A stretch of 64,000 bases of DNA from Chrysolina oricalcia (lineage: Eukaryota; Arthropoda; Insecta; Coleoptera; Chrysomelidae). The notes below the pieces were generated by a model. It saw only the letters and a program-made list of their open reading frames with translations, did not search any database and had not been told where the DNA came from. Made by a program: the position numbers and the translations under genes. This document shows positions 32,261 to 47,854 of the stretch, piece by piece. Every line of letters starts with the position of its first letter. Position 1 is the first letter of the stretch. The stretch is taken from assembly GCA_944452925.2 (NCBI GenBank), contig OX101815.2:65524939-65588938 (forward strand), read 5' to 3'.

Positions 32261-32597
32261 ATGAAACTAAAAATTGAAACATAAAATATGGTTTTGAAAA
32301 AATATGGACTGGAATGTAAACAATTAACGGATGAAAATTGCCTTCTATGTCAAAAATGCGTAGGGTGCTATATCTTCAATATCACAGCATTTCTAACACA
32401 AAAGTTAATGTTTAAAGATTAATTTTTACTTTTTAGTCCATATTGAGTCCATATCGAATGCATCATATCAAAAAGTGTTTCATTATGAGTGTGTCAGGGT
32501 AATATTCATTTCAGATGAAAATGTCTTTATCTATCCAAATTATAATTTCTGTATAGAAATATCGAGTTCAATCTATCAATAAGGGCACTCATTAGAA

Positions 32598-32668
32598 GCT
32601 TCCATGGTCTAGTGGCCATGTCATTCAATCAACTAGAAATTTGGCTGGTCGGGATCACGATATTTCTG
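32598..32668 (+). repeat. tRNA-like sequence
   Basis: CCATGGTCTAGTGGCCATG is an A-box like that of tRNA-Glu, and TGGTCGGGATCACGA is a weak B-box 40 bp later. There is no closing acceptor stem. Probably a SINE head or dead tRNA copy. Confidence 0.35.
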
Positions 32669-32871
32669 TCATAAGTTGAAATAGAAAATAAGCTTTGTGA
32701 TTTATGGAATGGTATAATATTCATTAGAGTGATCCAATTTTTTTTCATTCAGATAAATTATTGTACAATGTCGTGTACAATGCAATCATTACAGAACTCG
32801 CCTGCAGAAACAGACCTGGAATATAACCATCCAGTCAGTGGTATACTCATGTTTTGAAGAAGAGAACAATG

Positions 32872-35046
32872 GATCTAGGACAATTGCCCGGAAACAATTT
32901 CCCGAAAGACAATTCCCCGAAAGCAGTTCCCCGAATGGACAATTTCCCGAAACACAATTGATCGAATATACAATTTCCCGAAGAACAATTGCCCGAAATG
33001 ACAATTGACCGAAAAATGTATTTAAATATAGTGAAACCAATAGATTTTTAATTGCGCGTACGATCATGTTGAGTGCCTTATCACTGGATATATTACGGAA
33101 TATAATTCGTTGTACGATAAGTGCACAGCACGTTTTCACGTCTATCGGTAGGCGCGTTTAGAACTTGGAATAAAACATTCAATTTGCCTTTTTTTTAGAG
33201 AATTTATTTATCTTTATACTAATACGATAAATTATGTGCTATTCCCCGTAGGAACTCATAAGTGTTCGCAGGATCGTAATTATTTACCAGACTTGCAATC
33301 CGCTCTGCACAATCTCTGTATTTTTTACGTGTAGGAGGGTCTTCCAAGCCTCCTACATACTGTTCTTGTAAGCTTTGCTCCAGCTGAATGCCTTTAATAA
33401 ATCTACAAATGTTTGGATGATCTGCAGAAATTTGTTGTTCAAGCCCTCGATGCCAATCTTCTATGGAATTGTTTGTTTTTGGCAAACTTTCTTGCACCCC
33501 ATCATAACAATTCCACAGATCATGCGAAAATAGGGGGCAAACGACGTTGTCTCCCTCTCTGTGGACGCCCGATCCAGGTATCTTCAAAATAATCAATTAC
33601 TGACTGGGCTTCTGCAAGTAACACATTTTGCTCGCAAATGGTTTCAAATGCCTCCACTACGTCTGATATAAGGTCGACAATAATCGGAGCTTTTAAGCAA
33701 TATCTGCATCAGTTTCGTACTTTCTTTTTAAACTGTCTGACTGGATTCTTCTGAAGAGACATTGACTGAAATGGAAGAAGCACCCACGATGTCTTGAGTT
33801 GGGATATTGTTGTCTGATAGCTCTCATCATACCGCTTTCAAAATCTGTTAATATGGTTACAGGCGAAGCTTCAGACAAAAGTTCTTTTACTTTCGAAAGT
33901 AAGCGAACATAAGTTTATTGTGCCTTGTTAGGTAGTAGTGCATACACTGAAGGCATCGCAGTATTCTTATCCAATCCGTGGATTGTATATAGTTGATGAA
34001 AAAGGTGAGGTGCAGTTTTGAAAGTTCCGTCGGCAAACCAGTGTTGTGACCTTGCCGGAAGAAACCGATTTTGTCTGGTTGAAAAAATCAACAACCGATC
34101 ATCGTGTGGGCCTGAATCAAATAATCTTCTGGAAAAACAATGTCTCGTCTGTGAAGAAGTAAAGCCGGAGCGGCTTGCTGATTACTTCGTACACGCCTTA
34201 TTGTTCTTTTAATGCTGCTCACTTTTGGAAGCGTGGCAGCTGTAGCTTGACCAAGCTGAATAGATGCAGTTGATAGTATATGATGTGGCCCATCTTGGGT
34301 TTGTGTAGCGTTTTCACGTATGCCATTGAGAAATTTTGTTTTTTTCACTTGCTACATGGTTGTGTTCCACTTCTTTTTACTACTGCACTTTCTAAGGTTA
34401 TAACACGAGCTTTACACTTGAACGTCTTGTAGTAATCACATTTCCAATAAATACTTTGATTTTCTTTATCTTTCTGGTAATGATAGCCGTCGATCAATAA
34501 TTTTCTCTTCCCCTTTTCACTAAGTACAAACTCCAAAGCCATTTTGCGTCGTGACTCTTGCTCAGATTTTGGACTAAATGAATAAGAAACCTTGAGTGCA
34601 GTATTTAAATAAAAGTAAATAATGACTAATTAACGAGTCTCACTTATTCTAATCTTGATTATTATAGTAGGTATCAAGGGTGTTATTAGGATGTTAGGAT
34701 ATCAGGATTATTATTTATTAAGGTTATAACATTTCTGGAGTTAATATTTTTAGTTAGTGTACCTGGAGACGTTCAATGAGTAACCTTAATTATTATAGTA
34801 GGTATTAAGAGTGCTATTGTAAATCAGAGAAGAAATAATGGTATACAGAATTTTCCGAAAATATTGGTTACAAATTTATAAAGTAGCGCTAAAATACATT
34901 TTTCGGTCAATTGTCCTTTCGGGCAATTGTTCTTCGGGCAATTGTCTATTCGGGCAATTGTACATTCGATCAATTGTGTTTCGGGAAATTGTCCATTCGG
35001 GTATAAGTTTTCGGGGAATTTTCTTTCGGGCAATTGTCCCGAAGCC
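32872..35046 (-). mobile_element. MULE transposon with tandem-repeat TIRs and 10-bp TSD
   Basis: GAGAACAATG flanks both ends (32862-32871; 35047-35056), matching the 9-10 bp duplication of Mutator-like elements. Each ~150-bp TIR is built from short tandem units containing CAATTGCCCGAA or variants (32877-33020; 34898-35046). Between them lies a decayed MULE transposase gene on the minus strand. About 34640-34820 repeats TTATTATAGTAGGTAT twice. Confidence 0.9.
33219..34542 (-). pseudogene. FLYWCH-finger MULE transposase, frameshifted
   Basis: Minus-strand order: N-terminal FLYWCH zinc finger at 34345-34542 (FVLSEKGKRKLLIDGYHYQK, IYWKCDYY, KCKARVIT); a middle region (34088-34348); the transposase core. 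The core has QHWFADGTFKTAPHLFHQLY near 34030, then LTDFESGMMRAIRQQYP and GCFFHFSQCLFRRIQ near 33800. The C-terminal part runs 33219-33596 (LFSHDLWNCYDG, LPKTNNSIEDWHRGL). The catalytic D of DGTFK and the D of TDFE are preserved. Frame changes near 34345, 34090 and 33690 and a stop after LLPNKAQ inactivate it. In the family FLYWCH binds element ends and the core excises and integrates the DNA. Confidence 0.9.
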
Positions 35047-35194
35047 GAGAACAATGTACCGGAGTATTTGAATTTTGTTTAATATTTTGTGGTTTTGACA
35101 ACTTAAATCGAAACTTGGAGGATTTGAAAACTCTAGAAGACCATTTTCGAGAACGATAAGGAACCATTGTTGTTAAATTGTTTTTGTTGTTAAA

Positions 35195-35395
35195 ATTGTT
35201 AATTCCGTCAACCGATTGCACCCCTACGCGCAACCCTCGGAAGTATTCGAGAGACTTGTGTGAGCTAGGGAAGACGCAGCCCTTACCTTTTAACGTGTGA
35301 TGCCATGCACGAGACCGGTGAATCGAACCCACGACCCCACGCATGCGAGGCGAACGCACTACCAGCCGACCACCACGGCCCATATTTAGAACCAT
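35195..35395 (-). mobile_element. tRNA-derived SINE
   Basis: The minus strand starts GGCCGTGGTGGTCGGCTGGT (A-box) and has GGTTCGATTC (B-box) about 45 bp later. About 100 bp of non-tRNA body follows and the end is an (ACAA)n-like stretch. This is the layout of a pol III tRNA-derived SINE, and both boxes match consensus closely. Confidence 0.6.
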
Positions 35396-35539
35396 TTAAA
35401 AATCATCCGAATGCATTTTTCATATCACCTGGTTACAAAAAATCAATCAGCGAACTAAAAAACTTTGCTGGTCATATTCCCAGAAAAGAAAATTCAGATG
35501 GAAAAATCAAGAAAAAAAAAGAATACCAGACATAACTGA

Positions 35540-40335
<4,796 letters not shown>

Positions 40336-40590
40336 CGGGCCTACAGAGAAGTGGAAGTTTTAGTGAGTAGCCCTGAGATATCAGAGAATCAGTGGAGTCT
40401 CACAGTGTAGGTCTTGAGTTTTGAGATTCATTACCTCTATTTAAAAGATTTCCTCAACTTCACGAAAAAAAGTGAGCCGAAAATGAATTCGGGAACGTTT
40501 TCAGAATCGAAGGTCGATGAAATTGAATAGCAATTTCGTTTTCAACTGTTACATGCGACATTTATTTTATTTACAATATATACAGTTTAC
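40336..40590. other. No feature seen
   Basis: Short spacer without supported structure. Confidence 0.4.
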
Positions 40591-40599
40591 GAGGGCAAC

Positions 40600-41040
40600 A
40601 CTCTAAGATGAAAAGAGATCTATATACCTACTTTGTATACGCTCAAACCAATTCTGAAAAGACTTATTTCTCTCAGAAGTGGGAATTTCAGGAACACGCA
40701 TTTTTAAGGCTGGAACGGCTTCTTCATGTATCGAAAATCGCTCTCCACGCAATCGGGATTAAAAAGAAATCGTTAGGCTATAAATCAGGAAGACACGGAC
40801 AATGAAACATTCTCTCGAAGCTTTGGGCTTTCGAATAAATCGATTGTTGTAGTGACTGTGTGCGAGTTTGCATTGTCACGATGCAGGATGCCTTTGGTTG
40901 TTTTTTCTAATTTCGGGAAAGGCTTCTGGCAAACAAATTTTTGTATACTAATCAGCGTAAACAGTTTTTTGTTCGTCTCGTACCGTAGTAATGAAAGAAC
41001 TCGATTTTCTGAAGAAGAATGCGATTTTACACCCTTTAAA
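40600..41040 (-). pseudogene. Mariner transposase fragment
   Basis: Minus strand: LPEIRKNNQRHPA-like RSLSRN*KKQPKASC, then RDNANSHTVTTTIDLFESPK. After a frameshift comes HCPCLPDL, a stop, then PNDFFLIPIAWRAIF. These are the second (DNA-x-SHT) and third (PDL-x-PNDFF) catalytic regions of a mariner of the group fused in SETMAR-like genes. TTACGAGGGCAACACTC at about 40592 resembles a mariner terminus. Several stops; no function. Confidence 0.6.
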
Positions 41041-41365
41041 TAAATGGTAATAAAATAAGAAAAGGAAGAAAAAATATAACTTTTGTCCAGTTTCCACTAA
41101 CACTTTACTACTTTATTACGACCGGTTTCGGCTTTTACACCATTTTCAAGTAACTACAGATTTCGTCAAGTTCGTGAATATTTATACATAAGAAAGTAAT
41201 TAAAGAAAGGTATGGTTTAAATTACCTAACTGATGTTTCAAAACAAGTTGGGAAAATACCTGGAATCTACCTGATGAGTCAATCTAATTTATCTAATAGG
41301 GGTTCATACAATCGGTGGGTCCAACTTTGTTATCAAAAGTCATAAATTCAGAAGTGGAGAGCTAC

Positions 41366-42106
41366 TATATACCTGATTTTTCCATTTATCCTTTTTGGGT
41401 TTTGCATTGAATAGTATATTCCCTAAATTACTCCTACTAGTGAATGAAGTTATTATATTAAATTTTGAAAAATTAGTTTTTAATATTTTCTGAGAGTTTT
41501 CCCGAGTAGCTTATACTAGCATATATTTTATCTCCTTTGGGTCCTATTTGATTTGGGTATAATTCATTCCTGATCATTGTCTGCTGTTTATTGGAGATGA
41601 TCTTATCAATTAAGTAGACTGGAATTTGGTTCTTTATTGCAATCTGTTTTATGATTTTTATTTCTTCTTGCAAAGCTTTATCCGATGAAGGAATCATAAA
41701 TGCCCTATGTATCATTGATCTGAATGCTGATAATTTGTGTGATAATGGACTGAAGGAATCTAAAGGTATTGTACAATCCGTAAAAGTATCTTTTCTGTAT
41801 ATGTTGAAGTGAAAATTATTATTAATGTTTGTAATAGTAAGATCTAGAAAATTAATTTTATTGTTTTGTTCTATTTCGACCGTGAATTTTATCTTATCAT
41901 GAAGGGTATTAAGGAAATTCAAAAATTGATTTATCTGTCTCGTTGAGCCATTAAAACCTACGAGAATATCATCAACATATCTGAACCAGAATGCAATATG
42001 TTTATGAGATAAGGCGTTATTTAGGATGCGGGTGTTTTCTAAGTTATTCATAAAAATATCGGCTAGTAAGGGACTTAACGGAGAGCCCATTGGGAGCTCT
42101 CCTTGT
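41366..42106 (-). pseudogene. Penelope-like RT lacking its GIY-YIG core
   Basis: Minus frame from about 42106: GELPMGSPLSPLLADIFM, FWFRYVDDILVGF, NKINFLDLTI and a C-terminal RT extension to a stop at 41473. Beyond it the same strand reads NILFNAKPKKDKWKNQVYSS and then SPLLNL. KNQVY is where the GIY-YIG nuclease normally starts, and SPLLNL is the very end of the protein as seen in the opposite arm. The nuclease core has therefore been deleted cleanly between them. The RT YVDD box is intact but upstream fingers are missing. Confidence 0.85.
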
Positions 42107-42318
42107 TATCAGATAAAAAATCAGCTACATATAGACATTTGCAAGAAACGAATCATACAATAAATAAAAATAACATGAAAATCCTTCATACGTGCAATAA
42201 AGGAAGAAAAATTAACTTGTTGGAAGCCTTGGAAATAAACAAATTGAACAAAAACCCCAATTTTGATACCCTCAATGACCAGTTAGAATTATGTAGCTCT
42301 CCACTTCTGAATTTATGA
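42103..42318 (+). pseudogene. Penelope-like GIY-YIG domain, C-terminal half
   Basis: A 70-codon frame: SDKKSATYRHLQETNHTINK, ILHTCNKGRKINLLEALEIN and SSPLLNL, then a stop. It matches the second half of a Penelope GIY-YIG nuclease (the helix with a catalytic E in LEALEI). It carries the segment lost from the facing minus-strand copy and begins abruptly at the head-to-head junction. Confidence 0.8.
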
Positions 42319-42685
42319 CTTTTGATAACAAAGTTGGACCCACCGATTGTATGAACCCCTATTAGATAAATTAGATTGACTCATCAGGTAGATTCCAGGT
42401 ATTTTCCCAACTTGTTTTGAAACATCAGTTAGGTAATTTAAACTCAACCTTTCTTTAATTACTTTCTTATGTAAGAATATTCACGAACTTGACGAAATCT
42501 GTAGTTACTTGAAAATGGTGTAAAAGCCGAAACCGGTCGTAATAAAGTAGTAAAGTGTTAGTGGAAACTGGACAAAAGTTATATTTTTTCTTCCTTTTCT
42601 TATTTCATCATGAACTTCCATAAAATAACTAGATCATCAATCAAACAAGTTAAATGGTAATAAGTCAAAAAACATTGTTTGGCAT

Positions 42686-42723
42686 GTGTCAATGTTGCCC
42701 CAATATAAGAACAACATTGACAC
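42686..42723. repeat. 12-bp perfect hairpin
   Basis: GTGTCAATGTTG and CAACATTGACAC are separated by 14 bases. No following T-run or neighbouring gene suggests a role. Confidence 0.6.
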
Positions 42724-42954
42724 ACACTACCATAATAATGATTAAAGGGTAATTAAAAAACATTTCTATAAATGTTTATTTGTATCCGATAAACATTGAC
42801 ACTGCTGATGTATGCTTAATGATGATTGGCAAAGAAGATATTAGTTTTAATATTTTTTACACTACAGAGATACCAAATGGTACGATAAACTAACGAAAAC
42901 ACTTATAAAATGATAAAATAAACAATTGCTCATTGTTCATAGTATATGATTGAG

Positions 42955-44660
42955 AATGAGGGGGAAATTGCTAATATATTTGTGGAATTCTTCACGGATA
43001 TCGGCGAAAAATTAGCAACAGAAATAGAAAAAAAGGCAACAAGAAATTATTCCCAAAAAAAAATTTCCAAATTTTCCTGGAAAATGTCACAAAAGAAGAG
43101 GTTGAAACGTGTATACTGACCTTGAAAAATAAAAAAGCACCAGGACCAGATGGTATAAAATCAGAATACCTCAAAATAATAGCTCCCCACATAGCGGAAC
43201 CGCTAACCCACTAATCATATTCATAAATAAATGCTTTGCCACCGGTGTGTGTCCTGTAGCCTTCAAAAGCGCAACAATAAAGCCTATTTTCAAAGGTGGG
43301 GAAGCGCTGAATGTGACTAACTACAGACCTATTTCACTAATCTCGAACCTTGCCAAAGTATTCGAAAAACTTCTGAAAAAACGCATGCTGAACTTCCTAG
43401 GCAGAAACGAAATGCTCAGTAAAAATCAGTTTGGCTTCACCATCGGAAAGTCCACAAATGATGCTATTTTGTCAGTAATGAACGAAATCAACTCAAATAT
43501 GGGCAGTAATGAGAAAACTCTTTGCATATTTGTGGAACTGGCGAAGGCATTCGATACAGTTAGTCACGTTCAGCTCTTGGACACGCTGGAGGAAATGGGC
43601 TTCAGAGGTATGCCCTACATGTTTCTGAACAATTACCTGAAAGGCAGAATACAGAGTGTCAAAATATCTGACTCACGAAGTGAATCTAAAACAATGAAAT
43701 ATGGCCTCCCTCAGGGAACAGTGCTTGGACCGCTTCTGTTTAATATATACCTGAATGGACCATTCAATCTGAAGTGCGCTGGTAAGATAGTTAGATTTGC
43801 GGATGACACTGCAGTTATATACAAGGCAAACAACTGATTTTAAAAGATTTTAAAAATATAATGGAGTGGTTTGATAGCAGAACACTGACAGTCAATGTCC
43901 AAAAAACTAATTATATAGCCTTCGCTCCAAATATGAGGTACTTACCTCAGTACGATTCTCTTTCGTTGTCCCTGGGAATTGATTCGCTCAGTTCCAAGCG
44001 TTAAATACCTAGGAATTTACCTGGACCAGCACCTAAGGTGGGATGCACATATTAACCATGTGATGAAAAAACTAAGATTCGTATTATATAAACTCAAATA
44101 CCTGTCAAAAATTTTCACAATACAGTATTTAAAAATCTTATACCACGCATTGGCAGAAAGTCACCTTACATATGGTATCCTAGCTGCCTATGAAAACCAC
44201 CTGTCAGACTTGGAAATCTTGCAAAAATACATACTAAAAACAATGTTCCATAAACCCCGCTCAGATTCCACTGAAAAATTGTACATGGAAACAGAAATTT
44301 ATGACATACGACAACTTTTCATCAAAAATATTCTTCTCAGAGTTCAGAAAAACAAACACGATCTAGTCGAGATAAGTCACAATTACGATACAAGACGTAA
44401 AACTTCATCAGTTCATGTCCCTACACCTGGAAACAATTACATGATGAAGTCCTACCTGTACCTTGCACCCAAAATTTATAATGCCATTCCAGTAAACATG
44501 AAAACAACTCACTCGCCAACTCAATTTAGGAAATATCTTAAAAACTGGTTGCTCTGTACTCCTCGTGATCAAATACGTAAAATATTCGACACCCAACCAT
44601 TGTGAAAAAAAAGTAATTAAACAAAAATATATTTGATAATCAAATTATTATTATTATTAT
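42955..44660 (+). pseudogene. Non-LTR retrotransposon RT (family A, plus copy)
   Basis: Pieces in order: N-terminal linker (EIANIFVEFFTDIGEKLATE, 42970); RT motif LKNKKAPGPDGIKSEYLKII (43120-43180); a stop near 43215; 43247-43837 with FKSATIKPIFKGG, FVELAKAFDTVSHVQLL, YGLPQGTVLGPLLFNIYL and VRFADDTAVIYKA; a break; then 43979-44605 with the thumb (VKYLGIYLDQHLRWDAHINH, LTYGILAAY) and the conserved C-terminus. A TTA tail lies at 44645-44660. The FVELAKAFD motif has E where D is expected, so an RT active-site residue is altered as well. Same family as 38833-40335. Confidence 0.88.
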
Positions 44661-45130
44661 TAATCAAAACCACTTAATTCCTCCTTTCTGCCAATAAATC
44701 ATTTGTGGCTCACTACAGCACTTACTTATTTCAATCTCGTTATGAATGTTACCAGTATTTAATAATCATGTGTAAAATAATGTACCTACATCATACTGCA
44801 CCATACTTGTTTTTGTCCCTGTTTTTATTAGTTTTGTATGTTTATCGTTTTAGTATTCGTTAGTTAAAAGCCACGCACAGGCTCGTCCTTCTGTGGTCTT
44901 TCCGTATTTATTTATAGCTTTATTATGTAATTGTGTGAATGAATATATTATTATTATTATATATTATTATTATTATAATAATTATTCAATTGATAACGGT
45001 TCTCAACTCAATGTAAAAAGTTTTAAAGTAATGTTTACATATTTGCATGTGGAGTTCTTCCAATATTTGCTGAACTATCTCACATTCAATATAATATTGA
45101 TCAGAAATGTCTGGATATAGACGGAATGTA
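44661..45130. other. No gene; short AT microsatellite
   Basis: AT-rich spacer with an imperfect TTA/TAT tract at about 44945-44980. Confidence 0.4.
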
Positions 45131-45131
45131 T

Positions 45132-46470
45132 TTACATTCCGTTTTTACGAAAAAACATCATTTCCGCCTTATTTCTTTTTGTGTCTACAATTTTACCAAC
45201 ATAGCTGGTATTTCCATATTTAGCTGGAACCCAAAAATCCCTCTTGAGGTTTTTCGTCTGATCTCTCCGAGTTAGCACTTCATCATTCGCCTCATCGTCT
45301 GCGTCCATTTCATTTTCCTTATCATTTTCGCCCACTTCATCAATGGAATAACATGTTTATTCTCTAAAAAGTCGTTATTTAACGATTGCAGATCAATTTA
45401 CGATTACGTCAATCTAAACACAATTCATAATTCAGAAATTCGTATTTTTTAAACACCGTCGTTACGGCTTCAGTCGTTACCAAATGAATAACGACAAACC
45501 TGCATTTTTGAGACGGGTAGAACACGTACATTTATGTTTTGTGATGAATGATGAATGAAACCAGAAATTATCAAAGAAACTTGGCACCTCGTTACAGCCA
45601 AACTGAACAGCTCTGTTGGAAATTTTGTATAAATAAAGGGTCCAAATGATCAACTAATATTTCTGATACTTCGTGAATACACCTGCTTACAGAAGGCTGG
45701 GGCATGATACACGAGTTATCTTTTGCCATGGGCAGAGAAATGCGATGCTGAAAGAAAAAAAATTGGTAATTGAATGTAAATTTACTATTTCTTGTTTACT
45801 TGTATGACAGGAGGTATCCTCGTATTCCTGCGAGACATTGCAAAGTCAAGCCAGTTCGCGGGTTAATGGAAATTTTTTTCCTGAGTGTCGATATTATGGT
45901 TGCTGATAGTCCTCAACTATCTATTGGATCTCCGATTCAACTCTCTACGGAACAACAGATACGTGATCCGATTTACCTTTAAAAATCATCATACCACCTT
46001 CTTCGTAGTTCTTTTAGGATTACAACCAATACGTCCATAAAAATGGACAACTTCAAGTCCATTTTTATTTGATCACTAATTGAATTTTGCAAAGGACAAG
46101 TAAGAATTATTGTTTGCTGAACATAGCAATTATCGTTGACAGTTACGATAGCCAAATAGGTGTCGTCTGCTCAGCGACGTTTTGGCAACGATATATCGTT
46201 AAATAACGATGAAAAAACAGATAGTGAAAACGATTCTATGATTTTATCGTTATTTAACGGCTTATCGCTTGATAACGACTGCTAACGATATTGTTAAGAT
46301 AGTGAATAGGTCTTTATCGAAAATATTATCTTCACTTTCTAGAGTTACAGAAACATCACTGTCAGAACTTGAGCTCTCTTCAACAATTTTTCTTATGGTG
46401 TCCCTCTTATTTCTGTTTTCCTTTCCATTTCCCATTCCTTTCCTATTTTCCTTTCTTTTCATAGCCTGTT
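45132..46470 (-). pseudogene. Possible pogo/Tigger-type transposase C-terminus, interrupted
   Basis: Two minus-strand pieces. 46262-46530: CADILTSAEVVERLLLDN, a lysine-rich stretch (KRKENRKGMGNGKENRNKRD) and an acidic serine run (EESSSSDSDVSVTLESED). 45132-45335: acidic, then FWVPAKYGNTSYVGKIVD and AEMMFFRKNG. ILTS-x-(E), a basic stretch, a serine/acid tail and a final WV-K(Y/F)-YVG segment is the order seen at the C-terminus of many insect jerky/pogo proteins. The gap at about 45370-46260 is bounded by CGTTATTTAACG motifs and may be an insertion. The assignment rests on compositional pattern and weak motifs. Confidence 0.35.
45368..46262. repeat. Segment bounded by CGTTATTTAACG palindromes
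   Basis: TCGTTATTTAACGAT at about 45370, ATCGTTAAATAACGATG at about 46193 and ATCGTTATTTAACGG at about 46243 recur around an 0.9-kb segment without coding content. Ends of a small DNA element are possible; no TSD was identified. Confidence 0.4.
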
Positions 46471-46729
46471 TTTTTGAGTTATCAAGAAGAAGCCGTTCAA
46501 CTACTTCTGCACTTGTTAAAATGTCCGCACATACTTTCTGTTCACCTGACTCCTTTTTCCACGGGTGGTTGCCTCCTTATTCTGAACATTCAGAATGGAC
46601 ATAAGTGCCCGAGTCATTTTATTTGCAGTATTGAACATTTGTAAAGATAATGAAGATCCATTTATGCTAATTTTTTCTCCTGGATTGTCGATATCTCCTG
46701 AGTCATTTGAATCTTTATTGGAATTGTGT

Positions 46730-47310
46730 GTTATCTTCAATGTGGCATGAGCACGTTTTATAAGCTGATTTATGTAATGTTCAAATTTCAAATCATGATC
46801 TAATAATATACCTAAGCTCTCAGCTTTATTTACATTTTCAAGAAGTTTATTTTTTATTGCAATTTTTACATTATCACAAATTATGTATTCGGATTTGCTT
46901 TAATTAATACTCAGGCGATGATCTTCCGCAGCATTTATGAAAGTCTCAAGATCTTCATTCACGTGATGACAAGGTTCTAATACTGTATCTGGATGAAAAC
47001 TATAATAAAGTTAAGTATCATCCGCATGTAAGTGTACATTACAGACAAGGGGAAGTGTATATTGCAAATAACAGAGGATCTAGAATGGAGCCTTGAGGGA
47101 CACCACATTTCAATTCCATATATTGGGAGTGTGCATTGTCGATTTGAACTATTTGTTTGCGACCACGAAGGTAAATTGCTGGCAGGTCTATGGCAATTTT
47201 AAAAAGGCCAATGTAATGTAATCTAGCTATCATTAATTTATAATTATTGGTGTCAAAAGCTCTGCTATAACTAGTGAGACCAATACCGTGCAATTACCCT
47301 GATCCAAAGC
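46730..47310 (-). pseudogene. Non-LTR RT fragment
   Basis: 47039-47293 reads YSRAFDTNNYKLMIARLHYI, YLRGRKQIVQIDNAHSQY and CGVPQGSILDPLLFAIYTS. Towards 46730 the same strand gives HADDT-like LHADDT, HRLSIN, a stop, then SEYIICDNVKIAI and LLDHDLKFEHYINQLIKRAH. These are the RT palm and thumb of a Jockey/CR1-type element, with both SILGP (here SILDP) and the ADD box recognisable. It has frame breaks and is truncated at both ends. Confidence 0.7.
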
Positions 47311-47514
47311 CCTAACAATATCACCAATAATATGGAGAAGACCCGTTGTGCAGCTATACTTTTAACGAAATTCAGATTGTGTTACAGGCAACAGTGAGAA
47401 ATCGTCTATATGATTTTTCAACTAAACTTCTATACTGCCGTCCCAAGTCCAAAGGGCAAGAAGGACTAGAGATATTTAGTCAGTCACTTACGCCTATAAA
47501 ACTTAGAATTTTAG

Positions 47515-47825
47515 CCCAGTAACCTAGTACATTCTAAGTTGTATTAAATGGTGGTAGTTGGTTTCTTTTTTTTCTTGGGATGTGACTGAGGTTACGAATC
47601 CAAGTTTTCGACTTCGGCAGCCACCCGGATCACGTTTGAAAATCCCAACAATTGTTAAATTTTTGCACTTTTTTTGGTTTTGTCCCATTTTGATGAAAAA
47701 TGCTCAATACTAGAATAAATTCGCTTCAACATGATATCAAAATGGACTTGCTTGACCCCATAGTTTTTGAGATACAGCTGTCAAAATTTGGCAAATTTTC
47801 AAAATATATATAAGATAATTTTCAT
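47515..47825. repeat. Left arm of ~300-bp inverted repeat
   Basis: Pairs with 49018-49305: CCAGTAACCT, AATGGTGGTAGT, GGGATGTGACTGAG and AAAATCCCAA recur in reverse complement with moderate divergence. Confidence 0.75.
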
Positions 47826-47854
47826 GCTTCTTTATATTGTCTGTATAACTTCAA

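Larger units (their letters stand above)
41054..42651. mobile_element. Inverted double Penelope-like element in a 12-bp TSD
   Basis: AAATGGTAATAA flanks the unit (41042-41053; 42652-42663). Inside, about 310-bp inverted arms (41054-41366; 42294-42604) carry the 3' UTR of the same element in opposite directions. The left part is a minus-strand RT and the right part a plus-strand C-terminal piece; they meet head-to-head at about 42106. Two partial products of one element, or an internally inverted copy, would give this arrangement. Confidence 0.88.

Noticed and set aside
41265..41300. CTGATGAGTC in the Penelope-like inverted arm as a third hammerhead
   Set aside because: It lies on the antisense strand of the element and no GAAA core or stem II follows within a workable distance.
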